Shown here piece by piece: positions 23,001 to 30,131 of a DNA stretch of 64,000 nucleotides (its first letter is position 1; each line of letters begins with the position of its first letter). Origin of the DNA: Blastococcus sp. TBT05-19 (lineage in GTDB: Bacteria > Actinomycetota > Actinomycetes > Mycobacteriales > Geodermatophilaceae); contig NZ_QOHI01000001.1 of the NCBI RefSeq assembly GCF_003319095.1, forward strand, positions 744,001 through 808,000, read 5' to 3'. Position numbers and translations under genes: made by a program. Under the pieces are notes generated by a model that had not been told where the DNA came from, did no database searches, and worked only from the letters and a program-made list of their open reading frames with translations.

Positions 23001-24383
23001 CTGGCCGGCACGCTCGGAGCCCGGTGCTCCACCAGCGACGTGCACCTGTTCGCCCTCGACTGCGGCAACGGCGCCCTCCTGCCGCTGGCCGACCTGCCGC
23101 AGTGCGGCGCGGTCGTCACCCGCACCCAGACCGAGCGGGCCGTCCGGCTGCTGGACAGGCTCAAGCGGGAGCTGGAACGGCGTCAGCAGGTGCTGGCCGA
23201 GAGCGGCTTCGCCGACATCAGCGAGCAGCGCCGGTCGGTGCCCGCGGACCAGCGGCTGCCGCACGTCCTGCTGCTGCTCGACCGCTGGGAGGGGTACGCG
23301 CCCACCCTGGGCGAGATCGACAACGGCCGGCTCACCGACATCCTCATGGCGATCGCGCGCGAAGGGGCGTCCGCCGGGATCTCGCTCGTGATCACCGGTG
23401 ACCGGTCGCTCGGTACCGCACGGATCTCGTCGCTGACCGACAACAAGCTGCTGATGCGCCTGGCCGACCGCACCGACTACGCGCTGATCGGGATCCCGGC
23501 CAAGCAGGTCCCCGGCGACATGCCGGCCGGCCGGGCGGTCACCGTGGACGGCGGGATCGAGACGCAGGTGGCGCTGCTCGCCGAGGACGAGTCCGGTCAG
23601 GGTCAGGCGGCGGCGCTCGCGGAGATCGCGAAGGCGGCGCACGTGCGGGATGCGCTCGTGCCGCGCTCGGCCCGGCCGTTCCGGGTCGACGTGCTGCCCT
23701 CGCGGATCACCTTCGACGCGGCGTGGGAGCTGCGGCCCCCCGAGGTCGGCGCCGGCTTCGCGCTGGTCGGCGTCGGCGGCGACGAGCTGATGGCGGCGGG
23801 TCCGGACCTGACCGGCGGCTCCGCGGGCTTCGTCGTCGCCGGTCCCGGCCGGTCGGGCAAGAGCACGGTGCTGCTGACGATGGCGGAGTCGCTCCTCCGG
23901 CAGGGGACGGCGATCGTCGTCGGCGCGCCCAAGGCGTCACCGCTGCGCGGGCTCGCCGGGCGGGAGGGCGTGCTCGCCGTGATCGAGGAGGCCTCGACGC
24001 CGGCCGACCGCTGGAAGGAGCTGCTCGCGACGGATCCCGGCCGCCCGCTCGTGCTGATCCTCGACGACGGCGACGTGCTCCGGGACAGCCCGGCGGCCGA
24101 GGTGTTCCGCGAGGTGGTCAAGGGCTACGTGCCGGGCCGCAGCCTCGTGCTCGGCGGCAACGCCGACAGCATCTGCACGGGGCTCTCGGGCTGGCAGGTG
24201 GATGCGAAGAAGGCGCGGCAGGGCGTGCTGCTGTCACCGCAGGGCACCACCGACGGCGACCTGATCGGCGTGCGGGTGCCGCGCGGCGCGATCGGCGGGC
24301 CGGTCCAGCCCGGGCGTGGGCTGCTCCACCTCGGCGACAGCTCGCTGCTCACCGTGGCGATCCCTGCCCCGCCCACGCCATAG
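20007..24383 (+). CDS. FHA-domain FtsK/SpoIIIE (EccC/EssC-type) secretion ATPase
   Basis: A 1458-aa motor protein. Residues 1-~80 form a beta-grasp-like (YukD/ubiquitin-like) domain. Residues ~91-190 are an FHA domain with LGRSS (113-117), SRRHA (127-131) and ANGTTL (N149). Two membrane helices lie at ~232-275. Three ATPase domains follow: the first has intact Walker A GTTGAGKS (650-657) and Walker B Asp760-Glu761; the second is degenerate, GSPKSGRS (986-993) with LLLLDRWE; the third has GPGRSGKST (1279-1287) with LILDD. This is the layout of EccC/EssC, the core ATPase of type VII secretion. GTG start after GAGGAG. WXG100-like genes follow. No EccB, EccD, EccE or MycP gene is present. Confidence 0.93.
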   Translation: MRVQVSVGQVDGTLLDVAVDVDVDDDLPVSRVGAELARVAGLAGEGVWIAGERLDDDQPVGESPLVDGAVVHLSESAALAAPAGPPTRGWQLRVLSGPSSGLVAELPMGDHELGRSSAFGFADRSMSRRHALLRVGADGATLRDLGSANGTTLEGEPVPEDDEGVEVAPGQVVQLGDTQLVIGPAVVSDAAIEPAGPGTRAFVRAPRLLPSAREVRIQLPKEPQAREPRRFSLVMIIAPLLIGVTLALVMRSPMYLMFAVASPVMMISNTVADRRHTARQDRRAREEYEQDLARTHERIETAVAQETLRRRDTHADPATTLLTAVLPGRRLWERRRTDPDALDLRLGSADLPAELVVADRSGRDEPPEQRVVRAVPVVVPLRQAGVVGLAGPAEPLAGLLRWVVLQLAVHHPTRDLALTVLAPRGRTDWNWVRWLPHARSADGEGPVAFVGNDPETVTARVAELTAQIKARREATAKGGRIQAESFPAHVLVIHGFRPLRATPGLAQVLQDGPAVGVYAVCADEEERFLPEAATATAVFDPAEEAQLVVRRSGHDPVTAVLAEPVSAELAERAARALAPLRDVSLEDDDAVLPDSVRLLDVLGMEPPTVDGIRARWQMEGRTTRLVVGSGLHGPLTLDLRTDGPHGLVAGTTGAGKSELLQTMIASLAVANRPDALNFVLVDYKGGSAFKDCVHLPHTVGMVTDLDAHLVQRALTSLGAELKYREHWLARAGVKDIDDYIDLQAREPGRPPLPRLLIVIDEFASMARELPDFVTGLVNVAQRGRSLGIHLILATQRPSGVVSPEIRANTNLRISLRVTDGADSSDVLDAPDAARIPKSAPGRGFARLGHGALVPFQAGRIGGRRPGQGAVAAAVPFVVPLGWHQVGYAAPQKPATATRVSDVEITDLSVLVQAVRGAAVAEEVAAQRSPWLEALPTRVLVSDLDAPAAGAASSARLPYGIRDLPALQEQQVAAFDPATDGHLLVIGSPKSGRSQLLRTLAGTLGARCSTSDVHLFALDCGNGALLPLADLPQCGAVVTRTQTERAVRLLDRLKRELERRQQVLAESGFADISEQRRSVPADQRLPHVLLLLDRWEGYAPTLGEIDNGRLTDILMAIAREGASAGISLVITGDRSLGTARISSLTDNKLLMRLADRTDYALIGIPAKQVPGDMPAGRAVTVDGGIETQVALLAEDESGQGQAAALAEIAKAAHVRDALVPRSARPFRVDVLPSRITFDAAWELRPPEVGAGFALVGVGGDELMAAGPDLTGGSAGFVVAGPGRSGKSTVLLTMAESLLRQGTAIVVGAPKASPLRGLAGREGVLAVIEEASTPADRWKELLATDPGRPLVLILDDGDVLRDSPAAEVFREVVKGYVPGRSLVLGGNADSICTGLSGWQVDAKKARQGVLLSPQGTTDGDLIGVRVPRGAIGGPVQPGRGLLHLGDSSLLTVAIPAPPTP

Positions 24384-24491
24384 GAGTCCGGCGGTGCCAC
24401 GGCTCCTCGGAGCTGTGGACGACGCCATGCCGGTGGGATGGGTCCTGGCTGATGTGATCCCGCGGTTCTCGGTACCACCCCGGAGGTCTGG

Positions 24492-24794
24492 ATGAGTGGC
24501 AGTGACCTGTACATCGACGGCGCGATGCTCGCCCGGGTGCGGTCCAACCTGTCCGGCATCCGCGACCTGATGGAGCAGCCGGCCCGCGAGATGCAGGACG
24601 TCACCGGGTCCGCCATGGGCGCCTCGGCCCTCGCCCGGCGCATGGACGAGTTCGGCGACGAGTGGTCCTACGGCATCAGCAAGCTCAGCGAGTTCGCCGG
24701 CAGCGCGGTGGAGGCGCTCGACCGCATCGCGGAGGCGTTCCAGGCCGCTGACACCGCGCTCGCCGAGGCACTGGAGCAGGCGGCCGAGCAGTGA
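24492..24794 (+). CDS. WXG100-like small helical protein
   Basis: A 100-aa, almost wholly helical protein without signal peptide. It has the WXG100 size and a central turn-like motif DEWSYG (W58, G61) instead of a strict WXG. A GGAGG lies just before the ATG. The stop overlaps the next start by 4 bp. Proteins of this kind are secreted as helical-hairpin dimers or act as partners/chaperones for larger WXG-headed substrates. The 108 bp upstream has no gene and may hold an internal promoter. Confidence 0.75.
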   Translation: MSGSDLYIDGAMLARVRSNLSGIRDLMEQPAREMQDVTGSAMGASALARRMDEFGDEWSYGISKLSEFAGSAVEALDRIAEAFQAADTALAEALEQAAEQ

Positions 24795-26035
24795 GCGGTG
24801 AGTTCCCCTCCCTCGGATTCGATCCCGCGCCCGGCGACATCGCCGTCGCCGCCCAGGTGGCCGGCAGCGTCTCCGACGCCGCGCGCGCTCTCGAGGAGAT
24901 CTGCGCGGTCCTGACCGGAGCGGCCGACGGCGAGTGGCGGGGCCAGGCGGCGACCGCCTTCCGCGATCTCCTCTCCGACGACCTGCGGCCGCGTGTGGAC
25001 TCCGCGGCCCGCTCCTTCGACGCCGCGAGGCTGGCGCTGCACGACTGGCTGGACACCATGTACTCCGCGTCCGGGCAGGCGCTGTCGCTGGAGGCGCGGC
25101 ACGCCGAGGCGGTGCGGAAGGCCCGGTCCGCGCATGCCACCTACGCGGGCATCCCCGCTCCTGCGCCCTCGACCGGGCAGCCCCCGACGCCGGAGCAGCA
25201 GCAGACGCAGGCCGAGCTGTCCCGTGCGCGGATCCAGGCGAGCACCGACGCCGCAGCGGCCGACGCGGAGGTGGCGGGCATCGAGGTTGAGGCCCGCGAC
25301 CTGTCGAGCGAGTACGAGGACAAGGGCCGCGCGACGGCCTCACGACTGCAGCACGCGATGGACATCGCGCCGAACGAGCCCGGCATCTGGGACCGCTTCG
25401 TCGAGAGCCTCGGCAACGCCCTCGGCGACCTGCGTGACGCCATCGCCTACATCGGGGACCGCATCATCGAGGTGCTCGAGCAGCTGGCGCCCCTGCTGCA
25501 GTTCATCGGTGACATGGCCAGCTCGCTGGGTGCTCTCCTCAGCGTCCTCGCGCTCTTCCCGGGCCTCCAGTTCCTCGGTGGCGCGGCGCTGGTCCTCGGA
25601 GTCGTCGCCCTGACCGGTCACTACCTGGCGGCGGTCGGGGGGACCGGGAGCTTCGTCGACGCGTTCTCGGCCGACGGCCTGATGGGCGACGCCCTGGGGG
25701 TCGTCCTGGGCTTCGGTGCGCTCAAGGTCGGCAAGAAGCTGGTCGACGCCGCCCGGTCGGGCAGCTCCGCCGCCGGCGGGGCACCGGCCGTCATGAGGGT
25801 GCCGCAGCTGGTCGGCGGGCCCAAGGAGATGGTGCCGAACCTGTTCCAGCTGGCCACCAGGGGCGGCTACAGCATGGGCGCGCAGGAAGCGGGCTGGCGG
25901 CTCGTGGGACTGAAGATCTCCCAGGGGAACTTTGCGCTGAACGTCGCGCAGGCGCCGCAGAACATCGGCAACGTGGTCGGCCTGCGCGACGGTGTCGACG
26001 TCCGCGGGCCGGCCCGACCTGCGGCGGTCCGTTGA
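24791..26035 (+). CDS. Candidate type VII secretion substrate: WXG domain plus hydrophobic segment
   Basis: A 414-aa protein. The N-terminal ~115 residues are helical with an exact WXG motif in DGEWRGQAATAF (W49-R50-G51), as in WXG-headed type VII substrates. A Pro/Gln-rich linker (~122-140) and a helical part follow, then strongly hydrophobic, glycine-zipper-like text at ~233-283 (LLSVLALFPGLQFLGGAALVLG). The C-terminal ~110 residues have no recognised fold. It could be a membrane-inserting effector or a structural export protein. The GTG start overlaps the upstream gene (GTGA). Confidence 0.78.
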   Translation: MSGEFPSLGFDPAPGDIAVAAQVAGSVSDAARALEEICAVLTGAADGEWRGQAATAFRDLLSDDLRPRVDSAARSFDAARLALHDWLDTMYSASGQALSLEARHAEAVRKARSAHATYAGIPAPAPSTGQPPTPEQQQTQAELSRARIQASTDAAAADAEVAGIEVEARDLSSEYEDKGRATASRLQHAMDIAPNEPGIWDRFVESLGNALGDLRDAIAYIGDRIIEVLEQLAPLLQFIGDMASSLGALLSVLALFPGLQFLGGAALVLGVVALTGHYLAAVGGTGSFVDAFSADGLMGDALGVVLGFGALKVGKKLVDAARSGSSAAGGAPAVMRVPQLVGGPKEMVPNLFQLATRGGYSMGAQEAGWRLVGLKISQGNFALNVAQAPQNIGNVVGLRDGVDVRGPARPAAVR

Positions 26036-26673
26036 CCGGCTCCGTCGACGCGACCGTCGCGCTCTTCCTGCCGACCGACTGGTGCGACGTGCTGATCGAC
26101 GACGGCGGCGATCCGCGGGCGCAGGTGGAGTCCGTGCTGGCGCGCACGTGGCCCAGCTGCCCCGCGCACCTGCGCGAGACCAGCATCGACGTCCTGGTCC
26201 GCTGGCGGCAGGACATGCAGGCGCGTGGCGCGTTCAGCCACGGCATCGTCAGCGCCTCGACCGATGAGGGTGCGCCGGTCAACTGGCACGTGGTCACGAG
26301 CGTGGTGGCGCTCCCCCCGGAGCCCGAGATCGACCTGGCGCAGCTGCTGGCACGCTCCATCGGGGAGACGCGGCAGGACGTCCTCCACGTCGAGGCCTTC
26401 GACACCGAGATGGGAGGGGGCCTGGGGCTCGTCTCGCTGCGGGAGGCGCAGTTCCCGCCGGAGCTGGCGGCGCTCGGTCGCCCGATCCCGGAGAACCCGG
26501 GCTCCCTCGCGATGGCGGCGGCCCTGTCCTACACCCCGGGCACCACCTACGCCCTGCTCGTGGTGGGGCTCGGGGCGGCACCCGACCAGGTCCTTGAGCT
26601 GGCAGCTCTCGTCGCGGTCATCGCCGGGCGGTCACGCCTCGTGCCTGCGACGGAGGGGCGGACGGGTCGGTGA
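26032..26673 (+). CDS. Unknown cytosolic protein linked to the secretion substrate
   Basis: A 213-aa protein without membrane segments or signal peptide. The TTG start overlaps the substrate gene stop (TTGA). N-terminal text VDATVALFLPTDWCDVLIDD suggests beta structure, while the C-terminal half is Ala/Leu-rich. No family was recognised. Its tight coupling directly after the WXG-headed candidate is the usual place for a dedicated chaperone or immunity protein, but this is inferred from position only. Confidence 0.6.
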   Translation: MTGSVDATVALFLPTDWCDVLIDDGGDPRAQVESVLARTWPSCPAHLRETSIDVLVRWRQDMQARGAFSHGIVSASTDEGAPVNWHVVTSVVALPPEPEIDLAQLLARSIGETRQDVLHVEAFDTEMGGGLGLVSLREAQFPPELAALGRPIPENPGSLAMAAALSYTPGTTYALLVVGLGAAPDQVLELAALVAVIAGRSRLVPATEGRTGR

Positions 26674-27398
26674 CAATCCCTGCCATGGCGCCCATCCCTC
26701 ACCCGACGGAGCATCCCTGGAGCACCCGCGGCGAGCTGTTGTCCGCGCGCGCAGCCGCCGTCCAGGAGATCGAGCGGCAGTTCCTGTCGCTCCGCGCCCT
26801 CGCCGGGCAGTCGGTGTGCGGCCTGCTGGTCGTCTTCGCGGCGGGGGTCGCGAGCGCCGCGCTCGAGGAGTCCCGCGTCACCGGGGTCCACGTGGCCATC
26901 GCGGTCGTGTGCTCGGGTCTCGCGCTCCTCGCTGCCGTGTTCCCGGTCCGGCGGGCGCTCCGGAACCGGAAGCTCATCGCCGAGCTCTTGGCGTGGGAGG
27001 CGGCCGAACGGCAGGGGCGGGAGCTGCCGCCCGGGCACATCCCCCCTGACCTCCGGATGCCGGTCGACGCACGCGACGACCCCGACTTCGAGCAAGTGGC
27101 GGGCGCAGCGGGGGCGGCGGCGTACACGCGACCCTGGGGGAGCCGGCTGCTGCTGCGCTCGGTACCGGGTGGCATCGGGCTCGTCGTCGGCTTCGCCCTG
27201 GTCGTGGGTGGGACCTTCGACTTCCCGTCGCCGGTCTCCGTCGCATTCCTGCTGTCCGGCGGGTACGTGTTGCTCAGCAGTGTGGTGATGGTGTCTGCCT
27301 CGACCCGCCTGGCCTACCGGATGACTCGCAGCTCCTCCGCGCTGGACGCCGACATCCGCGCCCTCCGCGCACAGCGCATGGGGGCACCCGCAGCGTAG
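26670..27398 (+). CDS. Membrane protein at the end of the secretion operon, unknown family
   Basis: A 242-aa protein with two pairs of membrane helices: about residues 48-65 and 72-94, then about 165-184 and 187-207, separated by a ~70-residue charged loop. GTG start overlapping the previous stop (GTGA). No conserved domain was recognised. It might be a membrane component, or an immunity protein against a membrane-active substrate. A short hairpin 4 bp after the stop closes the operon. Confidence 0.65.
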   Translation: MTIPAMAPIPHPTEHPWSTRGELLSARAAAVQEIERQFLSLRALAGQSVCGLLVVFAAGVASAALEESRVTGVHVAIAVVCSGLALLAAVFPVRRALRNRKLIAELLAWEAAERQGRELPPGHIPPDLRMPVDARDDPDFEQVAGAAGAAAYTRPWGSRLLLRSVPGGIGLVVGFALVVGGTFDFPSPVSVAFLLSGGYVLLSSVVMVSASTRLAYRMTRSSSALDADIRALRAQRMGAPAA

Positions 27399-27402
27399 GC
27401 AC

Positions 27403-27426
27403 ACTCGCCCTCGGTACGAGGCGAGT
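27403..27426 (+). terminator. Terminator hairpin of the secretion operon
   Basis: ACTCGCCCTC pairs with GAGGCGAGT, with one bulged C and a short GGTAC loop. It begins 4 bp after the last gene of the type VII-like operon. Confidence 0.6.
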
Positions 27427-27574
27427 CCGGCCGGTGGTGGCAGGAGTCGATCCACCAGCCCGATGCGACGCGCGCACGGCGTCCGTGGCGGGGCGTGCGG
27501 TGGGTCGCCGGCCGCGTGAGCCGAGGCGCTGCTCGACCTCGAACGTCGCCCGCGCCTGCCGTGCCCTGGACGCG

Positions 27575-27610
27575 ACCGAGGCCGCCTCGCAGCTGCGAGA
27601 CGGCCTCGGT
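27575..27610 (-). terminator. Terminator hairpin of the WXG100 gene
   Basis: ACCGAGGCCG-C-CTCGCA pairs with TGCGAG-A-CGGCCTCGGT around a two-base tip. It lies 16 bp downstream (minus strand) of the WXG100 gene stop. The rest of 27427-27626 shows no gene. Confidence 0.75.
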
Positions 27611-27626
27611 GGCGGTGGTCGGCGAG

Positions 27627-27923
27627 TCAGCCGCCGAGCGCGCCGGAGAGCTGGGTGTCGGCGTCGCGGAAGGTCGCGGCGGCCTGGGTCAGGTAGGAGG
27701 ACATGCCCTCGAGGCCGGCGATGGTCTGGCGGGCGCCCTGCGTGAACGAGTCGTAGGAGGCCTGGAAGGCCTTGCTGGAGCTGTCGGTCACGTAGCCCTC
27801 GGCGACCAGGTTCTGCACGAGCGCCTGGAGCTGACCCAGCATGCCGTCGATCTCGGCCTGGCCGTTGGTGAGCCGGCCGGCGGCGTCTTCCATCTGCTCG
27901 TAGGTGACGTTCACATTCGGCAT
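27627..27923 (-). CDS. WXG100 family protein (EsxA/ESAT-6-like)
   Basis: A 98-aa helical-hairpin protein of the WXG100 superfamily. The Trp-X-Gly turn is replaced by EGYVTDSSSKAF (~residues 42-53), the form seen in a large actinobacterial subfamily with GFVTD, followed by QGARQTIAGLEGMSSYL. Such proteins are small substrates or structural co-factors of type VII systems. It lies on the opposite strand next to the FtsK-type locus with its own terminator, so it is separately expressed but probably belongs to the same system. Confidence 0.88.
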   Translation of the reverse strand: MPNVNVTYEQMEDAAGRLTNGQAEIDGMLGQLQALVQNLVAEGYVTDSSSKAFQASYDSFTQGARQTIAGLEGMSSYLTQAAATFRDADTQLSGALGG

Positions 27924-28134
27924 GGTGAGTCCTCACGGGAGTTCCGGGTGCACCGTGCACCGCTGGATCGGATACGTCTGGGACCGTAACAGCCGGATTG
28001 GGGCCGTGCGCCCCCTCGGCAGGCCCTGTGGACAGAGCCCGGCGGTCTTCCCGCGAGCAGGACTCGCGCGCGTCGGCGATGCCCTGTTTGCTGGTCGCCG
28101 GGCGGGTGCAGGACCCGCGGGAACGGAGCTCGGA

Positions 28135-28452
28135 ATGGTGCACAGGCTCGTCGTCAGCTACGGCCCGCCGGAGGACCCGGCCGCGTTCGACGCGCACTAC
28201 CGCGACGTGCACGCACCCCTGGCCAAGCAGCTGCCCGGCCTCGTGCGGTTCACGACCGGGCACGCCAGCCCGATGGATCCATCCCAGCCCGCGCCCTACC
28301 TCGTCGCCGAGCTGGACTTCGACTCCGAGGCCGCGATGGGCGCAGCCTTCGCCTCGCCGGAGGGGCAGGCCGCCGCGGCCGACGTCCCCGGGTTCGCCAC
28401 CGGCGGCGCCACCATGGCGCACTTCGAGGTGCAGACGGTGGCCGGCGCGTGA
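28135..28452 (+). CDS. EthD family protein
   Basis: A 105-aa ferredoxin-like alpha/beta-barrel protein. It has the EthD pattern: MVHRLVVSYG, then FDAHYRDVHAPLAKQLPGL with the conserved His residues, and a C-terminal strand. GGAG precedes the ATG with good spacing. The stop overlaps the next gene as GTGA. EthD proteins are small and often linked to degradative enzymes; the exact role is unknown. Confidence 0.85.
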   Translation: MVHRLVVSYGPPEDPAAFDAHYRDVHAPLAKQLPGLVRFTTGHASPMDPSQPAPYLVAELDFDSEAAMGAAFASPEGQAAAADVPGFATGGATMAHFEVQTVAGA

Positions 28453-29990
28453 ACGGCGCCCAGGCACTGATCCGGACGCTGGTCGGCGCGGGCGTCGACG
28501 TCTGCTTCGCCAACCCCGGCACCTCGGAGATGCACTTCGTCGCCGCGCTCGACGATGTCCCCGAGATGCGCGGTGTGCTGACCCTGTTCGAGGGCGTGGC
28601 GACCGGCGCGGCCGACGGCTACGCGCGCATGGCCGGCCGCCCCGCCGCGACCCTGCTGCACCTGGGCCCGGGCATGGGCAACGGGCTGGCCAACCTGCAC
28701 AACGCCCGCCGCGGCAAGGCGCCGCTGCTCAACGTCGTCGGTGACCACGCGCGCTCGCACAAGCGGCTGGACGCCCCGCTGGAGTCCGACATCGACGCCG
28801 TCGCCGGAACCGTCTCCACGTGGGTGCGCCGGTCGCTGTCCCCGGCCGACGTCGCGGCCGACGCCGCGGAGGCGGTCGCCGCCATCGCCACCGGCGGCAT
28901 CGCCACGCTGATCCTCCCGGCCGACGTGTCGTGGGAGGACGGCGCCGAGGTGGCCGCGCCGCAGCCGGCCCGCCCGCTGCCGCACGTGGCCCCGTCCGTG
29001 ATCGAGGAGCTCGCCCCGGTGGTGGGCTCCGGTGAGGGCGTCGTCCTCTTCCTCGGCGGCGACGTCATGGCCTCGGCCGATGGTCAGCTCGCCGCCGCCC
29101 AGGTGGCCGCCGGCACGGGGGCTCGCCTCGTCGCCGAGACCTTCCCCGCGCGCGCGGCCCGCGGCACCGGCCTGCCCGACCTGCACCGGCTGCCCTACCC
29201 GCCGGAGATGGCGATGGCCGCGCTCGAGGGCACGAGGCACCTGGTGCTGGCCGGCACCACCGCGCCCGTGCACTTCTTCGGCTACCCCGGGGTCCCGGGC
29301 CACCCCGTCCCCGAGGGCTGCGAGGTGCACGTGCTCAGCGCTCCAGGGGAGGACGGCGTGGCCGCGCTGCAGGCGCTGGCCGACCTCGTCGCGCCGGACG
29401 CGAAGCCCGAGGTCGCCGAGTTCGAGCGGCCCGAGCTGCCCACCGGCCAGCTGACCCCGCGCACCATGGCGGCGGTCGTCGGGGCGCTGCTGCCGGAGAA
29501 CGCGATCGTGGTGGACGAGGCGCTCACCTCCGGGGTGGGGCTGACCGAGCTGACGTCGGCCGGGCCGCGGCACGACTGGCTCTCGCTCACCGGCGGGGCC
29601 ATCGGCGACGGGCTGCCCATGGCGCTCGGTGCGGCGGTGGCCTGCCCCGACCGGCCGGTGATCGGCATCCAGGCCGACGGCAGCGCGATGTACACGATCT
29701 CGGCGCTGTGGAGCTACGCCCGCGAGCAGGCCGACATCACCACGATCATCTGCGACAACGGCTCGTACGCGATCCTCGAGCACGAGCTGCAGAAGGTGGG
29801 CGCGGCGTCGGACGGCGAGCGGGCGCGCAAGCTGCTCGACCTCGGCGGGCCGGGGCTGGACTTCGTGTCGATCGCGCAGGGGATGGGCGTGCCCGCCACC
29901 CGGGCGACGACCGCGGAGGAGCTGGCCGAGCAGCTGCAGAAGGCGCTGGCGGAGCCGGGCCCCCACCTGATCGACGCCGTCCTGCGCTGA
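28449..29990 (+). CDS. Thiamine pyrophosphate enzyme, acetolactate synthase large subunit-like
   Basis: A 513-aa TPP-dependent enzyme with three family domains. The N-terminal pyrimidine-binding domain has the activating Glu48 in TLFEGVATGAADGYARM. The C-terminal diphosphate-binding motif is IGIQADGSAMYTISALWSYA followed by ICDNGSY. It is shorter than anabolic acetolactate synthases (~560-600 aa) and has no regulatory subunit gene beside it. A decarboxylase or carboligase acting on another 2-oxo acid is therefore as likely as acetolactate synthase. Coupled to the EthD gene by GTGA. Confidence 0.85.
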   Translation: MNGAQALIRTLVGAGVDVCFANPGTSEMHFVAALDDVPEMRGVLTLFEGVATGAADGYARMAGRPAATLLHLGPGMGNGLANLHNARRGKAPLLNVVGDHARSHKRLDAPLESDIDAVAGTVSTWVRRSLSPADVAADAAEAVAAIATGGIATLILPADVSWEDGAEVAAPQPARPLPHVAPSVIEELAPVVGSGEGVVLFLGGDVMASADGQLAAAQVAAGTGARLVAETFPARAARGTGLPDLHRLPYPPEMAMAALEGTRHLVLAGTTAPVHFFGYPGVPGHPVPEGCEVHVLSAPGEDGVAALQALADLVAPDAKPEVAEFERPELPTGQLTPRTMAAVVGALLPENAIVVDEALTSGVGLTELTSAGPRHDWLSLTGGAIGDGLPMALGAAVACPDRPVIGIQADGSAMYTISALWSYAREQADITTIICDNGSYAILEHELQKVGAASDGERARKLLDLGGPGLDFVSIAQGMGVPATRATTAEELAEQLQKALAEPGPHLIDAVLR

Positions 29991-30033
29991 CCGTCACCGT
30001 TCGCAGGATCCCGTCACGCAGGCGTACGACACG

Positions 30034-30064
30034 AGGGCCGGCGGCGCAGCGCGCCGTCGGCCCT
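30034..30064 (+). terminator. Terminator hairpin after the TPP enzyme
   Basis: AGGGCCG-G-CGGCGC pairs with GCGCCG-T-CGGCCCT around an AGC tip. It lies 43 bp after the stop and ends in two T residues. Confidence 0.75.
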
Positions 30065-30131
30065 TGACCCCTCGCGCCCCGAGTGGGGCGATGGCCCCGT
30101 TCCGGGCCACACCAGCGAGGGGACGCCGGCC

